From positions 930,001 to 994,000 of the forward strand of contig OW818695.1 of NCBI GenBank assembly GCA_942493345.1: a DNA stretch of 64,000 nucleotides, given 5' to 3'. The notes under the pieces are model-generated. The model saw only the letters and a program-made list of their open reading frames with translations. It made no database searches and was not told the origin of the DNA. Position 1 is the stretch's first letter, and every line of letters begins with the position of its first letter. The position numbers and the translations under genes were made by a program. Shown here piece by piece: positions 1-9,544 of this stretch. The DNA comes from GWE2-42-39 sp942493345. GTDB taxonomy: Bacteria > Bacteroidota > Bacteroidia > Bacteroidales > Prolixibacteraceae.

Positions 1-2376
1 CTCGATCCGAAACTGATGGATGTCTTTATGCCACTTGTTCACGAACAATATGCAAAACATTTTGGAAATGAGATGGGAAAATCCATCCCCGGCGTATTTG
101 TCGATAACGAGGGAGATTATGGATGGCAGATGGCTTGGTCGGAATATTTTGCACAACGATATAAAGAAATAAAAAACCGCGACATCCGTTTGTGGCTGCC
201 CCTGTTGACCGAAAAAGACAATGCCGGTTTATTTGCCAAAGCCCGCTGCGATTGGTACGATGTGGTTTCGGATGTGTATAACGAATGTTTTTTCGAACCG
301 CTGGTTGATTGGCTGAAGCAACGCAACATGTATTATATCTCGAACCTATGGGAAGAATCGCTGTTGTTTCAGTCACAGGCCATTGGCGATTTTATGCGTA
401 TTACACGAACGGCAACGATGCCGGGTACCGACTGCCTTGAAATGAAATCGCAGGATGTTCATGATTTCAAGGAAGTACAATCCATCGCCGAATTTGAAGA
501 CCGTCCGTTTATGAGTGAAATTATGGGCGTGGCAGGATGGGTACAAACGCCCGAAATGATGAAAATGACGATCAATTCCATTACCTCATTCGGCGTTAAT
601 CACGTGGTACCTCATGGAATTTATGTCAACCGGAGACTTGAAACAATACCGTATCCAGCCGACTGGTATACCGAAAATCCCTATTGGCCATATCTGCACT
701 ACTGGACTGACTTTTCAAGGCGTGCCGCATTTGTCACCCGGCAAAGCACACTGGTTGCCGATGTGATTTTGATCAATCCGCTTGAAAGCGTGTGGGCGCT
801 TACCGAGAGTTATTTTTCAAACGAAAAGACAAAACAATGGGATGAACGTTCGGTTGAAACGGAGCAGATGTATTCGGATGCAATGCGGGAAATGAATAAA
901 AACAATATCGATTTTTTAGTTGCCGACAAATATTATCTCGATAATGGCAAGGTGAAATCGGATAATAAATCGACGAAGATTTCCATCAACAATCACGAGT
1001 TTTCAGCCATGGTGCTTCCTCCTGTTTGTGTCATTTCTCACGCTGCTTCGAATAAAATTCTTGAATTTGCGAAAAGCGGGGGAACCGTCATTATTCTTGG
1101 CGTATTACCTCAAGGTTCACCCGAGCAAGGAATGAAAGATGATGTAATTATCAGCCAGATGAACACATTAAAACAACTTCCGAATGTTATCAATGTGGCA
1201 GCTGATAAAAACAGATTGGGCAAAATGGTAACCGTATTGAATGAAAAAGTAAAACCGCAAATCCGGCTTGAAAATTCAGGAAGACTTTATACTGCCCACA
1301 GAAAAATTGCCACTACCAATTTTTACTGGTTTGCCAACAATACAGATACAACAAGGACTTTCACCGCATGGATGAGAGATGGTGAAGGCGCTGCCGAAAT
1401 ATGGAACTGCGAAACCGGAGAAATTAAAACCGTTGCTTCAAAGAAAGACAATGGATATAACAAGGTTTCGTTAACATTACTACCATACGAAGGCTATTGG
1501 CTTGTGTTCAATCCCGAAGGAAAAATTCAGAATGAATCGAATCAAGCCAAAATTTATGCAAAAGAAATTATTCTGGATGGAAAATGGACGCTCAGCTACC
1601 CGGGAAAAGAGGCCATTTACAAAACGACAGCGAAAATTCAGGCTTCGGCAGATAACGCAATAAATGAAGAAAAATTAAAACCGGGGTACGATGATTCGGA
1701 TTGGAAATATTTCAGAATTGAAAAACCAAAAAGCAAGACAGATACAACAATACCGGAGAAGGCTGAAAATAAATTTACTTATTGGAGAACTCAAATACCT
1801 GTTGGATCAAAATCGATGGTTTTTCCTTCCAGCATGATCGGAACCGATATATGGATTGATGGGAAAAAGACACATCTGACGGATACCTCAATGAATTTAC
1901 CTACAAATGCAGGTTTGTTATCGTTTGTCTGGCCTTCCGAAAATCAGAAATTAGTTTTGACATCTTCATTCAAATTTATCGTAGGTAAAAAAGAAAACTG
2001 CACATTGCAATCGTGGTACACATATGGATTACAGCAGTATACCGGCTATATCGATTATGAAACAACTATAAAAATGAACGAAACAGGTTCAACGGTTTCT
2101 ATTGATTTAGGCAAGGTGAAATACATGGCAGAAGTTTTTGTTAATGATAAATCGGTCGGCGCCCGTTTATGGCCTCCTTTTGTATTCAATATTTCCAAAG
2201 AATTGAAACAAGGGGAAAACAAAATCAGGATACGAATCGGAAACTTGATGGTCGGCGATATCTGGATAAAAGAAGATTTGGGCAAACTTCGCAACTGGGG
2301 ATGGCGCGGAGCTCCTGACTTTGATAAATATGATGCCGGATTATTCGGACCGGTAAAATTATTGATGACGAAATAA
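1..2376 (+). CDS. GH106-like glycoside hydrolase (putative alpha-L-rhamnosidase), 5' end outside window
   Basis: The reading frame is open from base 1, so the true start and N-terminal catalytic half lie upstream; the Met at base 16 is internal. The visible 791 residues match the C-terminal part of large GH106-type enzymes: a TIM-barrel-end section with a conserved Glu-rich stretch (FMSEIMGVAGW, about residue 170), a domain that resembles a beta-galactosidase trimerisation fold, then a C-terminal galactose-binding-like beta-sandwich (IDLGKVKYMAEVFVND, GENKIRIRIGN). The same C-terminal pattern recurs in the three other glycosidases of this window. The family is known for releasing terminal alpha-L-rhamnose; the substrate here is inferred. 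It is followed after about 100 bases by the URO-D-family gene on the same strand. Confidence is high for the family and moderate for the activity. Confidence 0.82.
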   Translation, partial: LDPKLMDVFMPLVHEQYAKHFGNEMGKSIPGVFVDNEGDYGWQMAWSEYFAQRYKEIKNRDIRLWLPLLTEKDNAGLFAKARCDWYDVVSDVYNECFFEPLVDWLKQRNMYYISNLWEESLLFQSQAIGDFMRITRTATMPGTDCLEMKSQDVHDFKEVQSIAEFEDRPFMSEIMGVAGWVQTPEMMKMTINSITSFGVNHVVPHGIYVNRRLETIPYPADWYTENPYWPYLHYWTDFSRRAAFVTRQSTLVADVILINPLESVWALTESYFSNEKTKQWDERSVETEQMYSDAMREMNKNNIDFLVADKYYLDNGKVKSDNKSTKISINNHEFSAMVLPPVCVISHAASNKILEFAKSGGTVIILGVLPQGSPEQGMKDDVIISQMNTLKQLPNVINVAADKNRLGKMVTVLNEKVKPQIRLENSGRLYTAHRKIATTNFYWFANNTDTTRTFTAWMRDGEGAAEIWNCETGEIKTVASKKDNGYNKVSLTLLPYEGYWLVFNPEGKIQNESNQAKIYAKEIILDGKWTLSYPGKEAIYKTTAKIQASADNAINEEKLKPGYDDSDWKYFRIEKPKSKTDTTIPEKAENKFTYWRTQIPVGSKSMVFPSSMIGTDIWIDGKKTHLTDTSMNLPTNAGLLSFVWPSENQKLVLTSSFKFIVGKKENCTLQSWYTYGLQQYTGYIDYETTIKMNETGSTVSIDLGKVKYMAEVFVNDKSVGARLWPPFVFNISKELKQGENKIRIRIGNLMVGDIWIKEDLGKLRNWGWRGAPDFDKYDAGLFGPVKLLMTK

Positions 2377-2473
2377 ATTTTTAGGTACAACAGGTCCAGC
2401 ATGATGGACGGGAACCAGAACAATTCACAAATATTATTGAATTAAAAAGTGTTTATCAGAAAAAAATAAGAGT

Positions 2474-3577
2474 ATGAATTCAAGAGAAAGAGTATTAAAA
2501 GCGTTTAAACGGATGCCGGGACTTCCCGACCGTATCCCTGTTCAGTTCGATTTATGCCGCCAGTTGGCCGATCATTTCGGAAAAGAACTGGGGATTCCGG
2601 TCCGGTATACCGACAACCTGTATGAAGATGTTACGTACCGCATCAGTGCCAACGAAGTGAGACTGGCAATGGGGTGCGATGTGGTCATTACCGGAGCTTC
2701 AGTTTCCGACGATTATCGAATTGTGCAAGACGAGAATGGCTACTGGCTGAACGAATATGGAATGAAGATGCGGCAGGGCGATATATACGTGGAAGTGATT
2801 GACTACCCATTGGCCCACGCAGAAACCAAAGCCGACATCGACGCTTTTCAGTTTCCTGATCCGCTGGCACCGGGACGTTATCGCGATGCAAAGGCACTGG
2901 TTGAAAAATATCACAACGATTACCTGATTTTCGGCGATATTGAAGTAACTATTTTTTCGCTGGCACAACAACTGGTCGGTATGGAAAAGTTACTGATCGA
3001 CATGATGATGGAAGCCGAATACGTTATCCCGTTATTCGAAGCCTGTACCGAATTTCAAACACAAATAGGGTTGCAACTGATCAAACAGGGTGTCGATGCC
3101 ATCTGGGTTGGCGACGATTTTGGCACACAAACAAGCCTGCTCCTTCCTCCTGAAATTTTCAGGGAACAGTTAAAACCTTATTACAAACGGATGATCGATT
3201 GTTTTAAAGCCGCAAAACCGGATATTATCCCAATTCTTCATTGCGATGGAGCTGTCAGCGAATTGCTCGACGACATCCGAGATATCGGCTTTGAAGTGTT
3301 CAACCCTGTTCAACCGGGAGTTCCCGGGCACTCGCCTCAGGAAATGAAAAACAATTTCGGCCAGAAATTCTCTTTCTGGGGAGCCATCGACCAACAGGAT
3401 TTGCTACCAAACGGCAGCAACGAAGCATTGGAAATGGATATCATTGAAAAAATCACGGCTCTTGGAAAAGACGGGGGATACATGATCGCTCCGGCCCATA
3501 TTATTCAAAACGACGTGACTCCCGAACGGGTGAAAAAATTTATTGAACTCTGCTTGAAAAACGGAACGATAAAATAA
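2474..3577 (+). CDS. Uroporphyrinogen decarboxylase (URO-D) family protein, methyltransferase-like
   Basis: This 367-residue cytoplasmic protein (no signal peptide) has the URO-D/MtaA/CmuA barrel pattern: an N-terminal NSRERVLKAF start, a central WVGDDFGTQ segment around residues 211-219, an ILHCDG strand around 254-259, and a C-terminal GGYMIAPAH stretch near 335. True HemE enzymes differ in their N-terminal signature, and the neighbours here are glycosidases, so a heme role is unlikely. MtaA and CmuA corrinoid methyltransferases use a zinc site with an H-x-C motif; here His256 is followed directly by Cys257 and Asp258, so that site is altered or absent. Members of this branch recur in carbohydrate loci and have no settled function. 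A role on a methylated or decarboxylatable sugar product is speculation. The gene starts 97 bases after the upstream glycosidase and 34 bases before the PHP gene. Confidence 0.82.
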   Translation: MNSRERVLKAFKRMPGLPDRIPVQFDLCRQLADHFGKELGIPVRYTDNLYEDVTYRISANEVRLAMGCDVVITGASVSDDYRIVQDENGYWLNEYGMKMRQGDIYVEVIDYPLAHAETKADIDAFQFPDPLAPGRYRDAKALVEKYHNDYLIFGDIEVTIFSLAQQLVGMEKLLIDMMMEAEYVIPLFEACTEFQTQIGLQLIKQGVDAIWVGDDFGTQTSLLLPPEIFREQLKPYYKRMIDCFKAAKPDIIPILHCDGAVSELLDDIRDIGFEVFNPVQPGVPGHSPQEMKNNFGQKFSFWGAIDQQDLLPNGSNEALEMDIIEKITALGKDGGYMIAPAHIIQNDVTPERVKKFIELCLKNGTIK

Positions 3578-3611
3578 TGATATTACGATTAAAAACTAAT
3601 TATCTCCTACT

Positions 3612-4808
3612 ATGAATTTATCAAAAACTAAACTTCTCATTGCATCCTTATTTCTTGGCGCATTTGTTTTTCAAGGGTTTAAAGGGGAAAAACCCGCACA
3701 GCAATGGTACAAAGGAAATCTCCATACACATTCGTATTGGAGCGATGGGGATGCTTTCCCTGAAGTTGTCATGGACTGGTACAAATCTCATGACTATAAC
3801 TTTGTTGCCCTATCAGATCACAATACTCTGGTGGAGGGAGAAAAGTGGAAATTAATTCCCAAAAATCCAATACATCTAAAGGCCTTTGACGATTACCGGA
3901 CAAAATACGGCAAAGATTGGTTTGAATGCAAGGAAGATACAGGCAGAATTAGTGTGAAATTAAAAACCTGCGAAGAATACAAACCACTTTTCGAAGAAAA
4001 AGGAAAATTTCTGATCATACCGTCGGAAGAAATCAGCGATCGCTTCGAAGAGAAACCCATTCACCTCAATGTGACCAACATTCAAAAGTTGATCCCCCCT
4101 CAGAATGGTAAAAGTATTGCCGATGTATTGCAGAACAACATCAATGCCGCCATGGATCAACAGAAGGAAACAGGCATTCCGATGATGGTGCAAATCAATC
4201 ATCCGAACTTTCGCTATGCCTTTTCCGCCCAGGAAATGATTGCATTGGAAGAAGCGCGTTTCGTCGAGGTGTTCAACGGACATCCACAGGTCAACAATCT
4301 TGGTGATTCAACACATCTGGGCATTGAGGCCCTATGGGACGTGGTCAATATCGCTTTCTTGGAACAGGGCAAACCGTTTCTGTATGGTTTAGCGACTGAC
4401 GACAGCCATAATTATCATGTTTTCGAAAGCAAATATGGCAATCCGGGCCGCGGATGGGTGATGGTGCAAGCCAGCGAACTCACACCCGAATCGCTGATTC
4501 AGGCGATGGATAAAGGAGACTTTTATGCCTCAACCGGCGTTACACTGAAAGAAGTCAGCTTCAAAAATAAGCAGTTAAAAATTTCAGTTAAACCAGAGAC
4601 GGGAGTGAATTACAAGATACAATTCATCGGGTGCAAAGTGAAAGACAAAAAAACATCGATACTGAAGGAAACAGAAGGAAAAGAAGCAACCTTTAAACTT
4701 GATCAGGATATTCTTTTTGTGCGGGCGAAAATCATTTCAAACAAACTGAAAAAGAGTCCTTTTCACGATAAAGATTACGAGGAGGCATGGAGCCAACCAG
4801 TTCGTTAA
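3612..4808 (+). CDS. Secreted PHP-domain metallohydrolase-like protein
   Basis: The 398-residue protein begins with a hydrophobic signal sequence (residues 6-22) and then the PHP signature: H38-T-H40 in GNLHTHSYWSDG, Asp45, and SDHN at 68-71, with further candidate metal ligands in INHPNF near residue 196 and ATDDSHNY near 260. PHP domains bind two or three metals and hydrolyse phosphoesters; they occur in histidinol phosphatase and the polymerase exonuclease domain. The C-terminal 80 residues look like a small beta domain. Export and position between a URO-D protein and a sulfatase suggest a role on a sugar phosphate or other ester released in the periplasm, but the substrate is unknown. It probably shares a transcript with the URO-D gene; a strong hairpin follows its stop codon. 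Confidence 0.8.
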   Translation: MNLSKTKLLIASLFLGAFVFQGFKGEKPAQQWYKGNLHTHSYWSDGDAFPEVVMDWYKSHDYNFVALSDHNTLVEGEKWKLIPKNPIHLKAFDDYRTKYGKDWFECKEDTGRISVKLKTCEEYKPLFEEKGKFLIIPSEEISDRFEEKPIHLNVTNIQKLIPPQNGKSIADVLQNNINAAMDQQKETGIPMMVQINHPNFRYAFSAQEMIALEEARFVEVFNGHPQVNNLGDSTHLGIEALWDVVNIAFLEQGKPFLYGLATDDSHNYHVFESKYGNPGRGWVMVQASELTPESLIQAMDKGDFYASTGVTLKEVSFKNKQLKISVKPETGVNYKIQFIGCKVKDKKTSILKETEGKEATFKLDQDILFVRAKIISNKLKKSPFHDKDYEEAWSQPVR

Positions 4809-4829
4809 TGTTCATCTCAGAAATATTTA

Positions 4830-4876
4830 AAAAGTAAAAATGCACGATCATGTATGAAACGCGCATTTTTACTTTT
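4830..4876 (+). terminator. Strong hairpin between the PHP and sulfatase genes
   Basis: The arms at 4830-4843 and 4863-4876 are perfectly complementary over 14 base pairs with a 19-base loop. The downstream arm is T-rich and the upstream arm A-rich, so it can end transcription in the plus direction. It lies 22 bases past the PHP stop codon and about 50 bases before the sulfatase start, which suggests that the sulfatase has its own promoter or is expressed by partial read-through. Confidence 0.7.
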
Positions 4877-4928
4877 CCCCAACTGAAATAGAAAATTGCA
4901 GGAATTTCAACGTTGAAAGAATATTGAA

Positions 4929-6383
4929 ATGATAATAAATCAATCTTTTAAAGAAAGAATAAAAATTTCCGGCTTCATCTGTTGCGGATTGACAACCTTT
5001 CTGACAGGGAATTCGGCAACCGTAAAAAAACAGGATTCGGCAAGACCGAATATCTTGGTTGTGTTGGCTGATCAGTGGCGGGCAGATGCTTTTAAATACC
5101 GCGGGAACCCGGATGTATTAACGCCCAATATTGACAAACTGGCATCGGAAGGGGTTGAGTTTATCAATGCCATATCCGGCATACCGGTTTGTACTCCGGC
5201 AAGAGGTTCAATTATGACCGGTCAACGGCCATTAACCAACGGAGTTTTCATGAACGATGTGCAATTGAACCCCAACGCCGTTTCGCTGGCCAAAGTGATG
5301 GCACAGGCGGATTACCAGACAGCCTGTATCGGAAAATGGCACCTGGATGGAAATGGACGAAATTCATTTATTCCCCAAGGTGCCCGCAGACAAGGATTTC
5401 AATACTGGAAAGTTCTGGAATGCACGCATAATTATAATCATTCGATTTATTATGCCGACACTCCCGACACGCTTTTATGGAAAGGATATGATGTTTTCGC
5501 ACAAACGGAAGATGCAAGGAACTATATCAGGATTCATTCCGGCGATGAAAAACCGTTTTTACTGTTTTTAGCATGGGGGCCTCCACACGAACCATATCAA
5601 ACAGCTCCCGAAAAATATAAACAAATGTATTCTCCTGAAAACATCCATCTTCGACCCAATGTCCCTGATGAACAAAAAAAGAAAGCACAAAAGGACATTG
5701 CCGGATATTACGCCCATTGTACAGCGCTGGATGACAAGTTTGGCGAACTTCGAAAGGTTTTGAACGAAACAGGAATTGCAGACAATACCATTATCCTTTT
5801 TATGTCCGATCACGGAGATTTATTAGGCTCACATGGTTTTTACAATAAGCAGCAGCCCTATGATGAATCCATCCGGATACCCATGATCTTTTATGTGCCC
5901 GGTAATTTAGGAGGAAAATCCGGAAAACTTGATGCGATGATTAATGTTGAAGATGTTATGCCGACAATTCTTGGTTTGTGCGCTGTCAATATCCCAAAAA
6001 CGGTAGAAGGTGTTGATTACAGCAAGTACATTAAAGGGGGCAAAAATCAGGCAGATACAATCACCGGGATTTCCTGTGTTCAACCATTCGGGCAATGGAA
6101 CAGGCTACATGGAGGAAAAGAATACCGGGGGATACGATCTCCCCGATATACTTATGTCAAAGATTTAAATGGCCCTTGGTTATTCTTCGATAACAAAAAA
6201 GATCCTTATCAAATGAACAACCTGGTTGATAAGAAGGAATATTTGAGTTTGATAAACTCCTTTGATCTTCTATTGATGAACCGGCTGAAAGCAAATAGTG
6301 ATCAGTTTCTTACCGGGTTGGAATATGTAAAAAAATACAACTATCCGCTTTTAGACAAAACGGAAACAGTCCCATATCATTGA
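4929..6383 (+). CDS. Sulfatase, family S1, cysteine-type formylglycine active site
   Basis: The 484-residue protein carries an N-terminal hydrophobic stretch (about residues 12-30) consistent with export, then the alkaline-phosphatase-superfamily start RPNILVVLADQW (39-50). The sulfatase signature is C88-T-P-A-R92, in which Cys88 would be converted to formylglycine by an anaerobic-type maturase encoded elsewhere. Further hallmarks are GKWHL near 137-141 and SDHGD near residue 293. It ends in a short C-terminal domain typical of S1 enzymes. S1 sulfatases cleave sulfate esters from glycans, glycolipids or small phenols; the GH106 neighbours point to a sulfated rhamnose-containing glycan, which is inference. 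The gene stands after a terminator-like hairpin and 37 bases before the next glycosidase. Confidence 0.9.
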   Translation: MIINQSFKERIKISGFICCGLTTFLTGNSATVKKQDSARPNILVVLADQWRADAFKYRGNPDVLTPNIDKLASEGVEFINAISGIPVCTPARGSIMTGQRPLTNGVFMNDVQLNPNAVSLAKVMAQADYQTACIGKWHLDGNGRNSFIPQGARRQGFQYWKVLECTHNYNHSIYYADTPDTLLWKGYDVFAQTEDARNYIRIHSGDEKPFLLFLAWGPPHEPYQTAPEKYKQMYSPENIHLRPNVPDEQKKKAQKDIAGYYAHCTALDDKFGELRKVLNETGIADNTIILFMSDHGDLLGSHGFYNKQQPYDESIRIPMIFYVPGNLGGKSGKLDAMINVEDVMPTILGLCAVNIPKTVEGVDYSKYIKGGKNQADTITGISCVQPFGQWNRLHGGKEYRGIRSPRYTYVKDLNGPWLFFDNKKDPYQMNNLVDKKEYLSLINSFDLLLMNRLKANSDQFLTGLEYVKKYNYPLLDKTETVPYH

Positions 6384-6420
6384 TTCTTCATTTTATTATT
6401 ATTCAAAAACAAAAAAGGTT

Positions 6421-9400
6421 ATGAGTTTAAACCGAAGAAAATTTTTAAAAGTAGGAGCTATCACAACAGGTAGCCTGACAATATTCCCCATAGCTGGAAA
6501 TACAAATATTATTACAGAACTTTTTGAAACAGCAAACCAGAATAAGAAACATGGAATTCCCGGGCTTCGGCAAGGTTTTTTGTTTCCGCCCGACAAGTCA
6601 AAATCTTCCTGCTACTGGTGGTGGTTCAACGGACTGGTCGATAAAGAAGGCATTACCCGCGATATGGAAGAGTTCCGCAAAAAAGGCATGGGCGAGGTGT
6701 TACTGGTCAATTCGGCCGGAGGTTTAGGAGGAGTTCCTTTTCCTCAGGGAGCAAAACTTTTTTCAGATGAATGGAAAGAGATGTACCGCCATGCAATGAA
6801 AGAAGCAAAAAGACTGAACATCGAAGTTGGCATCAATTTAAGTTCTGGCTGGTGTATGGGTGGCCCATGGATCACACCTGAAAATTCAGGCAGATGGTAT
6901 TTGCAGTCGGAGCTGGATGTAACAGGACCACAAAAATTTTCAGAAAAATTACCTCTTCCCGGAAACAGGGATGGCTACGATAATGTTTTCAATCCCCCCG
7001 GGTTTCGCGACTATATTGACTTGCCTCTTGAAAAGCTCGATTACCGGGACACAGCGGTAGTTGCAATTTTTAATCCTGATAAAAAGGCCAGTCGCATCAG
7101 CGGCGAACGGTCGAAATTTCTGGATGCTAAAACCAACCATCGCGACGCAAGTAATTTCACCCTTGCCGTTAAAGTTATGGAACCTACACGAACCCCCTGG
7201 CAAAACGATCCGTCCGATCATCCGGTCCCATTGTCAAAGGTGATCGATTTAACTTCGAAAATGTCGAAAAACGGGCATCTGGAATGGGATGTCCCTGAGG
7301 GAAACTGGACCATTATTCGCACCGGCCATCGCATGACGGGCTCCCGCCTGATGATTGCCCAGCCCGAAGCGGATGGCTTATCCATCGATTGGTTCGACAA
7401 GAAAGGCGTTGAAATACAATTCGAAAATTTCGGGAAAATACTTCTTGAAGAGGCGGCAAAAGTAGGCGCAAAACCAAAATATTTTTGTGACGACAGTTTC
7501 GAGGATGGGTTTCCGAACTGGACGGACAAAATTCTCGAAAAATTTAAGTATTACAGAGGTTATGATGCAACCCCGTATCTGCCTGCCCTGAGAGGTTATA
7601 TCATAGAAAGCGCAGAGATATCAGACCGGTTTTTGACGGATTACCGAAAAACCATTGCCGATTGTATGGCCGACGAACATTATACACGTTTTGCCGAGCT
7701 GTGTCACGAGCAGGGTATCCTGTCCCAAAACGAAGCGGCGGGACCAAGCCGCTCGGGTACAATTTGCCTCGACGGATTAAAAAATTTGGGTCGAAGTGAT
7801 ATGCCCATGGGTGAATTCTGGCTTGGCCCAAATCATGAAGATCAGTCAACTCTGACCGACGATAAGACTTATGGCGTTTCACGTTTGGATCTCGGGCAAA
7901 ATAAGGTTACCAAAATGGCTGCATCTGCCGCACATATCTATGGACATGAAACAGTATCAGCCGAAGCGTTTACAACAATGAGGCACTGGCTGGATTACCC
8001 GGGTTCATTGAAACAGGCTTTAGATCGGGCTTATTGTGAAGGAATAAATCGGATTGCCATTCATACTTCCACTGCCACACGTCCGAAAGACGGCAAACCA
8101 GGGTATGAATACGGCGCAGGCACACACTTTAGTCCGAACGTAACCTGGTGGGAAAAATCCGGCGCTTTCTTTGACTATGTTGCCAGATGTCAATATCTGC
8201 TTCGAGCAGGAAAGTTTGTCGCCGATGTGCTTTATTACAATGGTGATGCAGCGCCGAACCTGGTCGAACAGAAACATATTGACCCTGCCTTGGGAAAAGG
8301 CTATGATTACGATGTCTGTAATGAAGAAGTCCTGTTGACCAGGCTCAGCGTAAAAAACAAACAGATTGTGCTGCCTGATGGTATGAGCTACCGGGTGTTG
8401 GTTCTTCCTGAATCGACACGGATGCCTTTGCCTGTTGTAAAAAAAATTAAAGAGCTGGTAAACGACGGGGCAACGATTATTGGCCCAAAACCACAAACTG
8501 ATTCCGGGTTGAAAAACTATCCTCAATGCGACCAGGATATAAAAGATACAGCAGCCGTAATCTGGGGCAATGCAGACGGAGAGAATGTAAAAATGAACAA
8601 ACTGGGTAAAGGCAGAGTTTTTATAGGAGAAACTATTCGCAATGTATTATTGCAGGATGAGATAAAACCTGACTTTGAATACACGGGGAAAGATGTATGG
8701 ATCGATTTTATTCATCGTACCACCGACGAAGCCGAAGTGTATTTTCTTACAAACCGAAAGAAGCAGGAAGCAAAAACAGAATGTTTTTTCCGTATTGAAG
8801 GCCGCACCCCTGAAATCTGGGATGCAGTTAGTGGGATGATTTCACAGCCATCATTTAAAAAGGTGAATGACCGGATATGCATTCCTCTGGAATTCGCAGA
8901 ATTTCAATCTGTATTTATTGTATTCCCCAAAAAATCAGACGAATCGGTTCAAACAGATCGTGGATGGCTTTGGCAGGATACTTCCGTATTAAAACCAATT
9001 CAGGAAATTACCGGCTCCTGGCGGGTACAGTTCGACCCGCAATGGGGAGGACCTGCCGAAATTGAGTTCAAAGAATTGGCCGATTGGTCAAAGTCGCCGG
9101 AAGAAGGCATCAAATACTATTCGGGAAAAGCTGTTTATGTAAAAAAATTCGACCTCTCCCACCCGATCGTTCCTGGTTCTGCCCAATTTCTCGATTTGGG
9201 AGTTGTGAAAAATATCGCTGAAGTGAAATTAAACGGTAAAAATCTGGGTATTGTATGGACTTCGCCCTGGCGGGTTGATATTTCGGAAGCGATAAAAGAA
9301 ACAGGCAATGTATTGGAGATAGAGGTGATCAACCTTTGGCCCAACCGGCTAATCGGCGATGCAGCGCTACCCAAGGAACAACGCCGAACCAATACCAATA

Positions 9401-9483
9401 TCGAGTTTAAAAGCGATGCTCCTTTACTCCCTTCCGGATTGCTTGGCCCGGTCACAATTCATGCAAAACAATCAAATATTTAA
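6421..9483 (+). CDS. GH106-like glycoside hydrolase with Tat-type signal
   Basis: This complete 1020-residue enzyme has a twin-arginine leader (NRRKFLK at 4-10, then a hydrophobic core to about 26), so export in folded form is likely. The barrel opens with the aromatic cluster YWWWFNG (65-71), continues with SSGWCMGGPW near residue 141, FCDDSFEDGFPNW near 360 and a SAEAFT segment near 517, and ends with the shared beta-sandwich (FLDLGVVKNIAEVKLNGK, IEVINLWPNRLIGD). This matches full-length GH106 alpha-L-rhamnosidases of about 1000-1100 residues. The exact linkage it cuts cannot be told from sequence. The gene is 37 bases after the sulfatase and 61 bases before the phosphoesterase, suggesting a shared transcript with both. 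Confidence 0.88.
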   Translation: MSLNRRKFLKVGAITTGSLTIFPIAGNTNIITELFETANQNKKHGIPGLRQGFLFPPDKSKSSCYWWWFNGLVDKEGITRDMEEFRKKGMGEVLLVNSAGGLGGVPFPQGAKLFSDEWKEMYRHAMKEAKRLNIEVGINLSSGWCMGGPWITPENSGRWYLQSELDVTGPQKFSEKLPLPGNRDGYDNVFNPPGFRDYIDLPLEKLDYRDTAVVAIFNPDKKASRISGERSKFLDAKTNHRDASNFTLAVKVMEPTRTPWQNDPSDHPVPLSKVIDLTSKMSKNGHLEWDVPEGNWTIIRTGHRMTGSRLMIAQPEADGLSIDWFDKKGVEIQFENFGKILLEEAAKVGAKPKYFCDDSFEDGFPNWTDKILEKFKYYRGYDATPYLPALRGYIIESAEISDRFLTDYRKTIADCMADEHYTRFAELCHEQGILSQNEAAGPSRSGTICLDGLKNLGRSDMPMGEFWLGPNHEDQSTLTDDKTYGVSRLDLGQNKVTKMAASAAHIYGHETVSAEAFTTMRHWLDYPGSLKQALDRAYCEGINRIAIHTSTATRPKDGKPGYEYGAGTHFSPNVTWWEKSGAFFDYVARCQYLLRAGKFVADVLYYNGDAAPNLVEQKHIDPALGKGYDYDVCNEEVLLTRLSVKNKQIVLPDGMSYRVLVLPESTRMPLPVVKKIKELVNDGATIIGPKPQTDSGLKNYPQCDQDIKDTAAVIWGNADGENVKMNKLGKGRVFIGETIRNVLLQDEIKPDFEYTGKDVWIDFIHRTTDEAEVYFLTNRKKQEAKTECFFRIEGRTPEIWDAVSGMISQPSFKKVNDRICIPLEFAEFQSVFIVFPKKSDESVQTDRGWLWQDTSVLKPIQEITGSWRVQFDPQWGGPAEIEFKELADWSKSPEEGIKYYSGKAVYVKKFDLSHPIVPGSAQFLDLGVVKNIAEVKLNGKNLGIVWTSPWRVDISEAIKETGNVLEIEVINLWPNRLIGDAALPKEQRRTNTNIEFKSDAPLLPSGLLGPVTIHAKQSNI

Positions 9484-9544
9484 TCATTTAATCCGCATGT
9501 TGAAAATATCAAAACAGCGAATATACAAATAGAATAAACTGAAA

